Positions 34,441-43,669 of a stretch of DNA of 64,000 nucleotides are shown here, in pieces. The position numbers and the translations under genes were made by a program. This stretch comes from JAFGDI01 sp963662515 (GTDB taxonomy: Bacteria; Planctomycetota; Phycisphaerae; Sedimentisphaerales; SM23-30), in assembly GCA_963662515.1 (NCBI GenBank), contig OY759675.1, positions 3,348,001 to 3,412,000 on the forward strand. The letters run 5' to 3'. The notes beneath the pieces are model-generated. The model saw only the letters and a list, made by a program, of their open reading frames with translations. It had not been told where the DNA came from and did not search any database. How positions within the stretch are numbered: position 1 is the stretch's first letter; each line of letters begins with the position of its first letter.

Positions 34441-35299
34441 TATATGGCCTTTCTATGGATAAAGTATTATATTGACTGCCAGACGGATAAAATACAGCCT
34501 TAAACTGTAATAATATTACCAGCATAAACATTTAAAACAGACTAATACCACAATTGACCGCAACGGTTACTACCAGGACTCCTGCCGGGAAAATAACATT
34601 CAGCCAGAACTATAATCCGGCCTCCGTTGCCATCAATGCAACCATATTCAGATGGACACATAATAACGCAGAAAGGATATTATGCAAGCATTTCTGGCGA
34701 ACCACAACCGCAAAACACCCGCTGAAACAGGAAAAAAAGCGAATTAATTGCACTATATTCACAACAAATAGCACAATTACCCTGCCGCACTGCAAAAACA
34801 ACAGAATTAAACAAGCTAAACAAACATAAATTTGCAATAATACCCGGCAAATGATAAAGCTCTCACTGGTAGGCAGAAATTTATTGCTTATAAGTAGAAA
34901 TTTACTCTACGCTCATGACTTTAATAAACAGCTGAAGCCAAGTATTCTCTCATGGCTCCTCCATCCGATCTCTCGAGTCGCCGGCAAACACCTCATCTTC
35001 AGCCTGAACACCACTGGAGGGGGGCGTAATGAAAGCAGGTTAAAAAGCATAATCTAACAGACTGATACAAAAGCAGTTAAATCACTGTTTTTTCATCTAC
35101 AGCTCCCTTAGCTACTCTGATCAAGTTTAATATCGCCAAAATGCCTTTTTTGCACTATAATAAGGGCAAGGAATGTTGTGTAACGCAATTAAGGATCTGT
35201 CCTGTGGTAATTTGAGTTGTACAGCGATAGATTTGATCTGGCATGCCAGAGAGTATGGCCCCGGGGTGGGCTTTTTGACAGATACAGGAGAGATTTTTT
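34441..35299. other. Long intergenic region with no supported gene
   Basis: The 859 bases separate divergent genes. Several short frames exist in both directions but none looks like a protein. Notable details are a purine-rich GGAGGGGGGCG at about 35017-35027, a direct repeat TAAGTAGAAATTTA-like near 34870-34905, and a TATAAT at 35156-35161 without a good -35, which could start the transcript of the DapB-like gene with a leader of about 130 nt. Confidence 0.4.
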
Positions 35300-36061
35300 A
35301 TGCGAGCAGGTATATTTGGTTTTGGAAGAGCAGGTCGGGCAGTTGCCTCAGTTTTTCTGCAGAAGCCGGAGGTACATCTTTCTTGGGTCATGCGTCGGTC
35401 TAAACTATTGCACTTTCGCTCGGTAGCAGAATTTCTGGGCATAGAATCTGATGAGCAGGGTATGATACTTTCCAAAGAAGAATGGACTATTGAGGCCCTT
35501 CTCGATGAACACCCTGTTGATGTTATAATCGACTTTTCTGGCATTGATGGCATACTCTATTACGGCAGAGAAGCAGCCAGAAGAGGCATATCGATCGTCA
35601 GTGCCATTTCAGAATATCCACCGGACCGCCTGGAATTGATAAACCAACTGGCTCAGGACACCCGCGTACTCTGGTCACCCAATATTACCATTGGTATTAA
35701 CTTCCTGATACTCTCAGCTAAAATACTAAATAAGATAGCACCTTATACTGACATTGAGATAATCGAAGAACACTTCAAAGATAAGCAGGGCATCTCTGGT
35801 ACAGCTAAAAAGATCGCTCAGGCACTGGAGATAAATGAATCGGAGATAAAGACTATAAGAGCTGGAGGCATTGTTGGCCACCATGAAATATTATTTGGTT
35901 TTCCGTTCCAGACAGTCAGACTCATGCACGAGTCTATCTCACGCGAGGCCTTCGGTAACGGTGCTATGTTCGCTGCCGATAATATTCTGAATCTGCCCAA
36001 CGGCCTGTATTCAATGGAAGATATGCTCCTGCCCTATTTTAATCTGCTCAAAGATGATTAA
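35300..36061 (+). CDS. DapB-like dihydrodipicolinate reductase family protein
   Basis: The 253-residue protein follows the DapB plan: nucleotide-binding GIFGFGRAGRAVASVF, AARRGISIVSAISEYPP, SPNITIGINFLILS, then the catalytic loop EIIEEHFKDKQGISGTAKK and the C-terminal VRLMHESISREAFGNGAMFA. DapB uses an HHxxK...SGT motif; here the first His, the Lys and SGT are kept but the second His is Phe. It may be a true DapB, a side-branch reductase, or a diaminopentanoate dehydrogenase-like enzyme. GGAGAG precedes the ATG. No other lysine-pathway genes are nearby. Confidence 0.75.
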   Translation: MRAGIFGFGRAGRAVASVFLQKPEVHLSWVMRRSKLLHFRSVAEFLGIESDEQGMILSKEEWTIEALLDEHPVDVIIDFSGIDGILYYGREAARRGISIVSAISEYPPDRLELINQLAQDTRVLWSPNITIGINFLILSAKILNKIAPYTDIEIIEEHFKDKQGISGTAKKIAQALEINESEIKTIRAGGIVGHHEILFGFPFQTVRLMHESISREAFGNGAMFAADNILNLPNGLYSMEDMLLPYFNLLKDD

Positions 36062-36120
36062 TACACATTTTCAGCTATTTACAGTTACTAGAACAGCCGG
36101 TTGAGGGCTCTGTAAATAAA

Positions 36121-36170
36121 CAACGCAAGGTTGGTCAAACCATCCTTGCGTTGTAACATATTCTTTTTTT
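36121..36170 (+). terminator. Rho-independent terminator
   Basis: CAACGCAAGGTTGG pairs with CCATCCTTGCGTTG (36140-36153) with one mismatch; a T-rich run ending in seven T follows after a short spacer. It separates the convergent DapB-like and alkaline phosphatase genes. Confidence 0.65.
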
Positions 36171-36208
36171 GTCGGCCACTTACTGATATCCCTAATTTGC
36201 CAACTGTA

Positions 36209-37702
36209 TCAATCCAGGCTGACCTGCATGATCTCTGCCATTTTACGGGGTGTGTCACTATTATTAAACATCATTTCAAACATATGAGAACCCGCTCCAA
36301 TGGCATAGACCGGTACGGGAACAGCAGTATGACTGTATGAGCTCCAGGAAATGCCAGACTTGCGATTGAGCAAGTGAGTTGCCGTTACTGTCAGTGGTTC
36401 ATAGCCACCATAAAGCAGCGAAAATTCCTGACCCTTACTGCGCTTGCGAGTCATTGTCTGGTCATAAGCCTTTTCCAGCAAAGCGCGTTCAAAATCACTT
36501 AACTCGCTGTAATCCAGACCGAAATAATTATCGAGAAGCTCCTTTATCTCGCTATCCATATCATCATCTTCATCGTCCCAGTCGGCCTGCTCTTTATAAT
36601 CTTTCAACACAGTATCTGTAAAGTTTTGGAATGATATTTTCTGACGGGCCATAACCTCAAATGCAGTATCGTAATTCATACCGGCAAACCCCATAGCCAA
36701 CCCGCCGGTTTCATGGTCACCAGTAACTACAATTAGCGTTTCAGCCGGGTGCTTATGATAAAAGTCCAGCGCAACGCCAACAACTTCATCAAAGGCAAGT
36801 ACTTCTCCTATAACTGTACGGGCATCATTAGCATGACAGGCCCAGTCGATCTTGCCGCCTTCTACCATCATGAAGAATCCTGATGGGTTATCCAGTATGC
36901 GGATCGCCTCCCTGGTATATTCTGCCAGAGAAAGATCTTCCTCCGGCTTATCTATACTATAGGGCATACTCCAATCGCCATCGATAAAATCCTTACTATA
37001 GGCAAAGGTCTTAGTACCCGGCTCGATAGCCTGCAATTCCGCCCTATTAGTCGCTATGGAATACCCCTTACTGCGAACAGCCTCCAGCGGGTCATTATCT
37101 GCGGCTGCCTTGGGCTTGCCCGGCTGCAAAGACCTTTTGCCATCTGATACTTTCTCGCCTTTCATACCGCCACCGCCAAAGAAATCAAAATCTGACCTGG
37201 AAAGCTCCATTGATATCTGCCAATACATCCCTCTGTCGGGCTGATGAGCGTAGAAACAGGCTGGAGTGGCATGGTCGATCGAAACACTGGTGAGAATACC
37301 AACCTTCATACCCTTGTCCCTGGCCTTCTCTGCTATTGTAGGCATTGCCTTTGTGCGGCTTGAATCCATGGCTATTGTCCCGCAACTGGTCTTATGACCA
37401 CAGGCCATAGCCGTACCTGCCGCCGCTGAATCGGTAATAAACCGGTCAGAAGCAAATGTATTCTGCAAGCCGATCACCGGCATTCTCGTCATGTTCAATT
37501 GCTTTACCCCGCTAGTGCCCTCTTTATCTGGGCCAACCTGGGTCTGCTGCAAATAACCCTCTGCTGTATGAACCTGGGTCATGGACATACCATCGCCAAT
37601 AAGGAAAAAGATATATTTGGGAGTAATAAACTCACCACTCTGACCATAGCCAAATGCAGTAGCCATTAGTAAAACTAAAATTGCTTTGTTAAGATATTTC
37701 AT
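36209..37702 (-). CDS. Alkaline phosphatase (PhoA family)
   Basis: The 497-residue protein has a signal peptide (AILVLLMATAFGYGQSG), metal site IGDGMSMTQ, the phosphoserine motif TDSAAAGTAMACGHKT, GGKIDWACHANDA, VTGDHETGGLA and the late metal His in SYSHTAVPVPVYAIG. It hydrolyses phosphomonoesters outside the cytoplasm, releasing phosphate. A polar insert (DWDDEDDDMDSEIKE) before the final metal ligand makes the crown region longer than in E. coli PhoA. GAGAATA precedes the ATG. It is divergent from miaB with a short AT-rich gap; no Pho box was recognised by eye. Confidence 0.93.
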   Translation of the reverse strand: MKYLNKAILVLLMATAFGYGQSGEFITPKYIFFLIGDGMSMTQVHTAEGYLQQTQVGPDKEGTSGVKQLNMTRMPVIGLQNTFASDRFITDSAAAGTAMACGHKTSCGTIAMDSSRTKAMPTIAEKARDKGMKVGILTSVSIDHATPACFYAHQPDRGMYWQISMELSRSDFDFFGGGGMKGEKVSDGKRSLQPGKPKAAADNDPLEAVRSKGYSIATNRAELQAIEPGTKTFAYSKDFIDGDWSMPYSIDKPEEDLSLAEYTREAIRILDNPSGFFMMVEGGKIDWACHANDARTVIGEVLAFDEVVGVALDFYHKHPAETLIVVTGDHETGGLAMGFAGMNYDTAFEVMARQKISFQNFTDTVLKDYKEQADWDDEDDDMDSEIKELLDNYFGLDYSELSDFERALLEKAYDQTMTRKRSKGQEFSLLYGGYEPLTVTATHLLNRKSGISWSSYSHTAVPVPVYAIGAGSHMFEMMFNNSDTPRKMAEIMQVSLD

Positions 37703-37851
37703 TATTCTCTTTCTTTCTGAAATTATATATTATGCGGGACATATTGCTTTGCCAGCATCATTACAACAACTATTACAAATATATATTGATTATTGGTGCT
37801 TGTCGTTAACTAAATATTCATTATATATTTTTTCATTGTTAAGTACCAACA

Positions 37852-37879
37852 TTGTTTTTTATTACTTTTTCGCTATAAT
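37852..37879 (+). promoter_or_regulatory. Putative miaB promoter, giving a leaderless mRNA
   Basis: TTGTTT (37852-37857), a 16-nt spacer and a perfect TATAAT (37874-37879) are followed only 7 nt later by the miaB ATG (37887). Transcription would start at or within a base or two of the start codon, and there is no Shine-Dalgarno. Confidence 0.55.
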
Positions 37880-37886
37880 CTCAGCA

Positions 37887-39293
37887 ATGCAAAAGACTTT
37901 TTATATCGAAACCATCGGCTGCCAGATGAACAAGCTCGACTCTGAACTTGTGGCTGGCAATCTCCAAAACCTTGGTTACACAAGAGTTACAACTACTGAT
38001 GATGCATCGGTAATAATCTATAATACCTGTTCTGTTCGCCAGCATGCCGAAGATAAGGTACTAACCAAAATAAGCCAGCTCAAGAACCGTCATATTCATA
38101 AAAAAGACTTTGTCCTGGCAGTCATTGGCTGCATGGCCCAGAGATTGGGGCAGACTTTGCTCGATGACTACCCGCAAGTGACCATAGTCACCAGTCCAAG
38201 CCGGATCTATGAATTGGCAGACCTGATCGATAGTGCGTGGCAGGAAAAACTGGGCTGCCCAGGCAGAAAGAAACTCAACTCTCGCACTGTCGTCCTGAAT
38301 GATGATGCCGATCCACATGGCCTGGAAAGGCTGGACTCTTACCGAGACAGACCGGAAGTAGATCATCCTTTCATGGCATTTGTCAGAATCATGCACGGCT
38401 GTAATAACTTTTGCAGCTATTGCATTGTACCCCATGTACGCGGACGGGAGATATCACGCCAGCCCCAGCATATTTACGATGAGACCCTGAGATTGGTGGA
38501 AAACGGTGTTAAAGAGATAACCCTATTAGGCCAAGCCGTAAATAAGTACGATTACAGTGATGCCACAGGTAGATACCTGATGTCTGACCTGTTACATAAA
38601 TTACATGATATCAACGGCTTAGAACGACTAAGATTCGTCACCAGCTATCCTGGAAATTTTGACCGCCAGTGCATAGAGGCCATGGCCAGCCTGAAAAAGG
38701 TATGCCCATACTTGCACATGCCCGCTCAAAGTGGCTCTGATGCCATGCTCAAAAGAATGAACCGCCATTATACCATAGCTCAATATTATGAAATAATCGA
38801 CCTTGCGCGTGAAATGGTGCCTGATATCTCATTCGCCGGGGATTTTATTTGCGGTTTTAGTGGCGAAACTGAGGAAGACCATCAGCAAACCCTGGAACTT
38901 ATCAGGCGGGTGAGATATAAAAACTGTTTTGCATTCAAATATTCGGTACGCCCAGGCACAACTGCCGCAGACAAATACCCTGACGATGTGCCCGAAGATG
39001 TAAAGCAGAGGAGACTGGCCGAAGTTTTGACGCTGCAAAAAGAGATATCACTGGAAGATAATTCCAAAATGACAGGCAAACGGTATGATGTTCTGGTTGA
39101 AGGACTTAGCAAAAGCCCACATCTTGCCGCCGGTATTACCGGAATGTCAGATCAGAGCGACCCGCAACTGACAGGCCGTACAGGCGGTGACCACATAGTA
39201 GTATTCAATGGCCCTGCCAGCATGATCGGAAAGGTAGTACCAGTTGAAATCGTCAATGCCTCATCACTGACCCTCTTTGCCAAAGCACTGTAA
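37887..39293 (+). CDS. miaB: tRNA-2-methylthio-N6-isopentenyladenosine synthase MiaB
   Basis: The 468-residue protein from ATG 37887 has the methylthiotransferase N-domain (FYIETIGCQMNKLDSEL, IYNTCSVRQHAEDK, VIGCMAQRLG; three cysteines for the first 4Fe-4S), the radical SAM CxxxCxxC in CNNFCSYCIVPHVRGRE, and a C-terminal TRAM domain (GKRYDVLVEGLSK). It methylthiolates i6A37 of tRNAs reading UNN codons. An upstream in-frame extension to 37686 is hydrophobic and AT-rich and lies over the promoter, so it is not used. Domain lengths are normal for MiaB. Confidence 0.94.
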   Translation: MQKTFYIETIGCQMNKLDSELVAGNLQNLGYTRVTTTDDASVIIYNTCSVRQHAEDKVLTKISQLKNRHIHKKDFVLAVIGCMAQRLGQTLLDDYPQVTIVTSPSRIYELADLIDSAWQEKLGCPGRKKLNSRTVVLNDDADPHGLERLDSYRDRPEVDHPFMAFVRIMHGCNNFCSYCIVPHVRGREISRQPQHIYDETLRLVENGVKEITLLGQAVNKYDYSDATGRYLMSDLLHKLHDINGLERLRFVTSYPGNFDRQCIEAMASLKKVCPYLHMPAQSGSDAMLKRMNRHYTIAQYYEIIDLAREMVPDISFAGDFICGFSGETEEDHQQTLELIRRVRYKNCFAFKYSVRPGTTAADKYPDDVPEDVKQRRLAEVLTLQKEISLEDNSKMTGKRYDVLVEGLSKSPHLAAGITGMSDQSDPQLTGRTGGDHIVVFNGPASMIGKVVPVEIVNASSLTLFAKAL

Positions 39294-39464
39294 TTCAGTG
39301 AACAAAAGAACATTCACCAGAACAGTAACAATACAGGCAATATCTTAGCAAAAAACAGGATATTGACGATATAACCATCTGGTAAGCCCTGGCGGCTGAC
39401 TTTATTATGTTTGACATATACCTGTTTAAATGAAACAATATATCCAGACAGGAAGTATGCCAGC

Positions 39465-39839
39465 GTGGAAAGATTATGTATAAAATATGTGTTGGCCTTG
39501 AACCTGGCGATGTTTGTTTTGACGGTTTTGCCCTCTTTTGCGGGAGGATCAGGTTCAGTATCAGGGATTCCCTTTACCGATTTGCTGGAAGAAGGACAAT
39601 TTTCTGAACTTATTACTGTTCCAGTGCAGAAGATAAAACTGGATAATGTGCCCGCTCTGGAGTTGTTTGTAGTTACCAATATCGGCCCTGATCTGAATAA
39701 TAGTGATAGGTCAGATGAGGAGCTTCCCGGAGTTGTAGCCACGCCAGAGCCAACAGTAATAATCTTTCTGATTGTAAGCAGCCTGATAGTTATGAAACGC
39801 TGGCATTTCCATGAAAACATGAAGAAAAGGCATCATTGA
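39465..39839 (+). CDS. Small secreted protein with PEP-CTERM-like sorting signal
   Basis: The protein of about 124 residues has an N-terminal signal sequence (YVLALNLAMFVLTVLPSFAG), a short acidic middle, and ends ATPEPTVIIFLIVSSLIVMK followed by basic residues. The PEP motif, hydrophobic helix and basic tail match the PEP-CTERM signal sorted by exosortases. The chosen start is GTG at 39465 with GGAAG 9 nt upstream; the frame is open to 39411. The mature domain is only about 70 residues and is not recognised. No exosortase is in the window. Confidence 0.6.
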   Translation: MERLCIKYVLALNLAMFVLTVLPSFAGGSGSVSGIPFTDLLEEGQFSELITVPVQKIKLDNVPALELFVVTNIGPDLNNSDRSDEELPGVVATPEPTVIIFLIVSSLIVMKRWHFHENMKKRHH

Positions 39840-39877
39840 GTTAATTACTTCTAAAATAGGTTAACTGCATCAGTTAA

Positions 39878-40918
39878 TCAGCCTTCTACCCCATCGTCAG
39901 AAAATTCAGCTTCTATTTCGCTTTGTCTGGGCAAATGTCCGCCAAAAATTGGGACAAGCCCGCCTGGTGCCGAGCTGATATATATCATAAGTCGGTTAAG
40001 CAGAGTAAGAGCCATGACTCTGGCAGTTAATTCTTCCGGGCTGCTGAATACGCTATGGTCGGCGGCGGCAATAAAAAAAGGTATCATTAGATTTTCAATA
40101 ATACCTAATCCACCGGGGACGGGTATGGCGGCACTTATGACCCAGACTATAGGCATTATCGTAATGCAGTGAAGCAGAGTAATGCCCTTTAGCCCCAGCG
40201 AAATAGTGAGCAGCCAGATAGAAGTAATAGCCATAGTCTGTACCGCAAAAGTAATGAGCAATGCCATTAACAAAGCCCCCGGGTTCTGGCGGTAAATATG
40301 AATACCCTGCTCTATCTTTTTAAGTTTCTCCTGAGCTGGCAGTCTTTCTAACAGATTAGTGATAAAAAAAAACTTCCTGACCCGCCGACTGAGAACAAAA
40401 ACAGCCCCAAGTGAAATAAGAACTATTATACCAATTATAAGCACTCTTATGTCAATGCGATACCCATTAATAGGCAGTGAAAAACTGCTGGCAAGAGAAA
40501 AAGCTGCCAGCGAACCGAGAATTAAAGTACCTGAAAGACCAAGAATACGGTCAAAAAGCACCGACAAAGCCGCATGTAATTTTTTGTCCCTATCACAATG
40601 ATGGGTGGCATACCAGCCTTTGAGCAGGTCGCCCCCCACTGAGCCGGGCATAAAGTTATTGTAGAACATTCCCAGAAAAGTAAGCCTGACCGCCTGAGAA
40701 AAAGAGATAAAAATAGCATGTGCTTTAAGTAAGGTGGTCCAGCGTTTAGCCATAGCAGCCTGAGAAAAGGTAAAAAGGATTACAGCCGGAACCGCCCAGG
40801 CAAGTTTAGTCTGAGTAAGCACTTCACCCACGAGCTTTTTATCCATACCCTTTACGAGCCATAAAATCGCTCCCAGAGACAGTAGCAGCCAGAGTAAATT
40901 TGTGATCTTTTTTCTCAT
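39878..40918 (-). CDS. Lysylphosphatidylglycerol synthetase-like/UPF0104 flippase-fold membrane protein
   Basis: The 346-residue protein from ATG 40918 has about eight membrane segments and the family features NNFMPGSVGGDLLKGWYATH, VLFDRILGLSGTLILGSL and AIPVPGGLGIIENLMIPFFI. The family (LPG_synthase_TM) includes the flippase half of MprF and many stand-alone proteins near glycosyltransferases, thought to move or bind lipid-linked molecules. The soluble synthase domain of MprF is absent. The frame extends to 41242 but that part overlaps the divergent HEAT-repeat gene. No Shine-Dalgarno precedes the ATG; a TATAAT-like box lies about 10 nt upstream. Confidence 0.82.
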   Translation of the reverse strand: MRKKITNLLWLLLSLGAILWLVKGMDKKLVGEVLTQTKLAWAVPAVILFTFSQAAMAKRWTTLLKAHAIFISFSQAVRLTFLGMFYNNFMPGSVGGDLLKGWYATHHCDRDKKLHAALSVLFDRILGLSGTLILGSLAAFSLASSFSLPINGYRIDIRVLIIGIIVLISLGAVFVLSRRVRKFFFITNLLERLPAQEKLKKIEQGIHIYRQNPGALLMALLITFAVQTMAITSIWLLTISLGLKGITLLHCITIMPIVWVISAAIPVPGGLGIIENLMIPFFIAAADHSVFSSPEELTARVMALTLLNRLMIYISSAPGGLVPIFGGHLPRQSEIEAEFSDDGVEG

Positions 40919-41099
40919 TTGATTCGTAATTATAAGAGAAGAAAAGATTAAAACTAAGAAAATTATATTGTTTTTTATTCCTTTGATTGACAAGAAATTA
41001 AAATAGCAATAAACTACTAGCCTGCACCGATAATAACCGAATAAAATTGTGTGCGGACCTGGAAACAAAAGCATAACAAGTAAACATTGAGGAACAAAA

Positions 41100-43487
41100 T
41101 TGAGGCATCTGACACACAACCTTATCTTAGCCGCCGTCGCTGCGGTTTTGGCAGGCCCATCACCATTGCCGGCCCAGGAGGTTACCGCCGAAGATGTCAT
41201 GTCTCGGGTACTGCTGGATAAAACATCAAGTTCAGCCATCAAGCGTGATAATGTTTCAGTGCTTTTATCAACCCCTGGCGGCTGTGAGAAGCTGGCCGAA
41301 ATATTAGATGGTCAGAACAATAATGAAACTCGCCGGATCATCTGCCAGGCATTGGCCCAGCACAATCCCGGCGGAATATTCTCAACAGGCAAGATATACC
41401 CCGACATATTTATTGATCCGCTTTTTAACTGCCTCTATTCTGATGACCCGTTACTATCTGACAGCGCGGCCTATGCCCTGGCAACCTGTTTTCCCGAGGC
41501 AATTCTGGGTCGTCTGACTGAAATAGCCGTTTCTCCCGAAGAAACGATAGAAAATCGCCTGTCAGCTATAATTACCATAGAGCGGATACCAAGTAGAGAC
41601 GCAATCTTAAATCTGGCCCAACTGGTACAGGACAAAACTCCTCAGATCCGCGAGCGGGCCATAGATGCTATCTGTCATCGCCTGGTAATGCCGCGTGAAT
41701 CATTTGATATTGGCCAATTTCTGGAAATTGAACTGCCCAACCTGCGTTGGATGAGCGAATCAGAATTTCTGCTATTACAGGCACGCATGCTGGCACAAGA
41801 CAATAAACAACTGGGCATAAAAGTTGAGAGCAGTAAACAAGATATTGTCTATTGGCAGAATAAATACCTAAGTGCAGAGACAGACAGATTTAACTCTCTG
41901 ACAGCCGAAAACAAACTCTCAATGCTGCAAAGCCGGCTGGACCCAGGTCAGGACAAGCCTGTGCGTCAGTGGGCCGCAAGCCAGTTAATAGTATGGGGTA
42001 ACACCGCTCAGGCTCGAGAAATATCGGTCGCAGAAGGCCTGATGAAACTGCTGGGCAATCACATATCAGACGCTGAAGATTTTGTTCGCTCTGCCGTAGC
42101 AGAAACACTGGGAGTATTTGGCAGTAACCCTGATGCCATGCCGCTTATCGACAAACTGCTGACCCAGCTTTCATCGGAAAAAGCACCTGCCTGCCAGAAA
42201 GCCATATTAAACACCCTGGGCCAGGTTCAGCATATTCCGGCACTTGAGCAATGTATCAGTATGTGGCAAAGCAGTAAAGACCAGGATGTATCTGCTGCCG
42301 CCATTGCTGCTGCTGGCAAGATATCATCTCGTCTGGAGCCGGCAGATGCGGTACGGATCGAATTACTGGTCCAGTCAATAGAACAGAATATCGGCAAGAC
42401 AAAAAATATGCCGCTATTAAGAGTTGCATTGTTCCGGGCGATCAGAAGGATAGTAGAAAATAACAACTGGAGAGAGATAGCTGCCGGGCCGCTTTCTTCA
42501 TTGATAGCAGATGGCCTGAAAGATACAGAAGCCGATGTAAGAGCCATGGCAGTTTATGGCTTCGTAGCAATACATGGCGTTCAATCGGTTAATCAACTGC
42601 TGGAACTGGGTATGCTTGATGACAGCGAAGCGGCAGTACGATTTGCCGTTATATCAGTAGTTGACCTGAACAGCTCGCCGCAGTTTCTGGGGCAATTAAA
42701 AGACCGTTTTGTCACAGAGCAAAGCCCTGATGTTAAAAGCAGGTTACAAGATGCTGTCAGGAAAATACTGACCGGCATGTCCGAAAGCGATGTTTATAAC
42801 TGGCTGGTCTCACTTATCGGTGATGGTGAGCCTTTGCGCATGCTTCGAAATCAGGCAACCGCTATCCTTATCGAAAAGGTCAGTGCTCTGAAAACCGCTG
42901 GCAATGCGGTAGATCCGCGGTACGAAAAACTTATCCTGGCATTTAATTTTGATGACTATCTGATCAAAGCCCAGTATGAGCAGGCAGCCCGAACAGTGAT
43001 CGACCTGCTCAACTATGAAATGGATAAGGCAAACCGTCTCTCAGTATGCAATAAGCTCTTTGCCGTCATATTCGATAAAAATACAGACCATGCAATACGG
43101 AGCCAGCTGATAGACATGACCCAGTTAACCATTTCCAGCAATCTGGCTCAATACACAGAGATAATGAACAGCTTTGAGAAGCATTTCTCCTTAGCTTCTC
43201 AGAAAAGTGCCGACGATGTGATGCTATTGGTTGGCATGCTTAAAAAGTATGTTATGCCAGCAGAGGCCAGTCTTCCCCAGAAGCAAAAAGATGTATGGAC
43301 AGACCACAAGCGTACCGTAGCCGCACGCATCGCCGCATTAGTATTGGCCGATGAGATTAAACCAGACCAGAATATCATGTCTATCATCAAAAGTCTTGAT
43401 GCCAGATACAATAACTTGCCTATGGAATCAGACAGCCGTTTACAGAAGGAATATCTTGACCAGGTAGTTAACCCTGAAAATAAATAG
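41100..43487 (+). CDS. Secreted HEAT-repeat protein
   Basis: The 795-residue protein starts at TTG 41100 with GAGG 8 nt upstream and has a signal peptide (LTHNLILAAVAAVLAGPSPL, then PAQEV). Most of the chain is alpha-helical HEAT/Armadillo-type repeats, for example DSAAYALATCFPEAILG, RERAIDAICHRLVMP and VRSAVAETLGVFG, each about 30-40 residues. A short stretch near residue 245-270 may be a coiled coil. HEAT proteins are scaffolds; no enzymatic motif was seen. There is no later ATG that would keep the signal peptide, so the TTG start is well supported. Confidence 0.75.
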   Translation: MRHLTHNLILAAVAAVLAGPSPLPAQEVTAEDVMSRVLLDKTSSSAIKRDNVSVLLSTPGGCEKLAEILDGQNNNETRRIICQALAQHNPGGIFSTGKIYPDIFIDPLFNCLYSDDPLLSDSAAYALATCFPEAILGRLTEIAVSPEETIENRLSAIITIERIPSRDAILNLAQLVQDKTPQIRERAIDAICHRLVMPRESFDIGQFLEIELPNLRWMSESEFLLLQARMLAQDNKQLGIKVESSKQDIVYWQNKYLSAETDRFNSLTAENKLSMLQSRLDPGQDKPVRQWAASQLIVWGNTAQAREISVAEGLMKLLGNHISDAEDFVRSAVAETLGVFGSNPDAMPLIDKLLTQLSSEKAPACQKAILNTLGQVQHIPALEQCISMWQSSKDQDVSAAAIAAAGKISSRLEPADAVRIELLVQSIEQNIGKTKNMPLLRVALFRAIRRIVENNNWREIAAGPLSSLIADGLKDTEADVRAMAVYGFVAIHGVQSVNQLLELGMLDDSEAAVRFAVISVVDLNSSPQFLGQLKDRFVTEQSPDVKSRLQDAVRKILTGMSESDVYNWLVSLIGDGEPLRMLRNQATAILIEKVSALKTAGNAVDPRYEKLILAFNFDDYLIKAQYEQAARTVIDLLNYEMDKANRLSVCNKLFAVIFDKNTDHAIRSQLIDMTQLTISSNLAQYTEIMNSFEKHFSLASQKSADDVMLLVGMLKKYVMPAEASLPQKQKDVWTDHKRTVAARIAALVLADEIKPDQNIMSIIKSLDARYNNLPMESDSRLQKEYLDQVVNPENK

Positions 43488-43544
43488 AAAATAAAGAGAT
43501 ACTGTATTATTATTCCCACCAACAAGAATAATAACTTTAAACTA

Positions 43545-43580
43545 AAACAGCCGACCCAACAATTTGGATCGGCTGTTTTT
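43545..43580 (+). terminator. Terminator of the HEAT-repeat gene
   Basis: AAAACAGCCGAcCCAA pairs with TTGGaTCGGCTGTTTT around a 4-nt loop, ending in a T run. Confidence 0.8.
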
Positions 43581-43595
43581 CTATGTGGGCATAAA

Positions 43596-43638
43596 GCCGG
43601 CCTGGTGTGATTATGGCACAACCAGACCGGTTTTCATA
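43596..43638 (-). terminator. Possible terminator of the LamG protein gene
   Basis: On the minus strand ACCGGTCTGGTTGTG can pair with CACACCAGGCCGGCTTT; the U tract is weak. It lies 30-70 nt beyond the stop of the LamG gene. Confidence 0.5.
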
Positions 43639-43669
43639 TGCCTGGAGATGGAATAAACATAAGTAAAAC

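Noticed and set aside
34851..35057. Plus-strand 68-residue ORF in the large gap
   Set aside because: No ribosome site and no protein-like pattern.
37686..37886. Upstream extension of miaB
   Set aside because: It covers the promoter, is AT-rich with an unlikely composition, and MiaB proteins start at the later ATG.
41119..41242. N-terminal extension of the flippase-like gene across the start of the HEAT-repeat gene
   Set aside because: The opposite strand encodes a clear signal peptide with ribosome site, and the family starts at the ATG at 40918.
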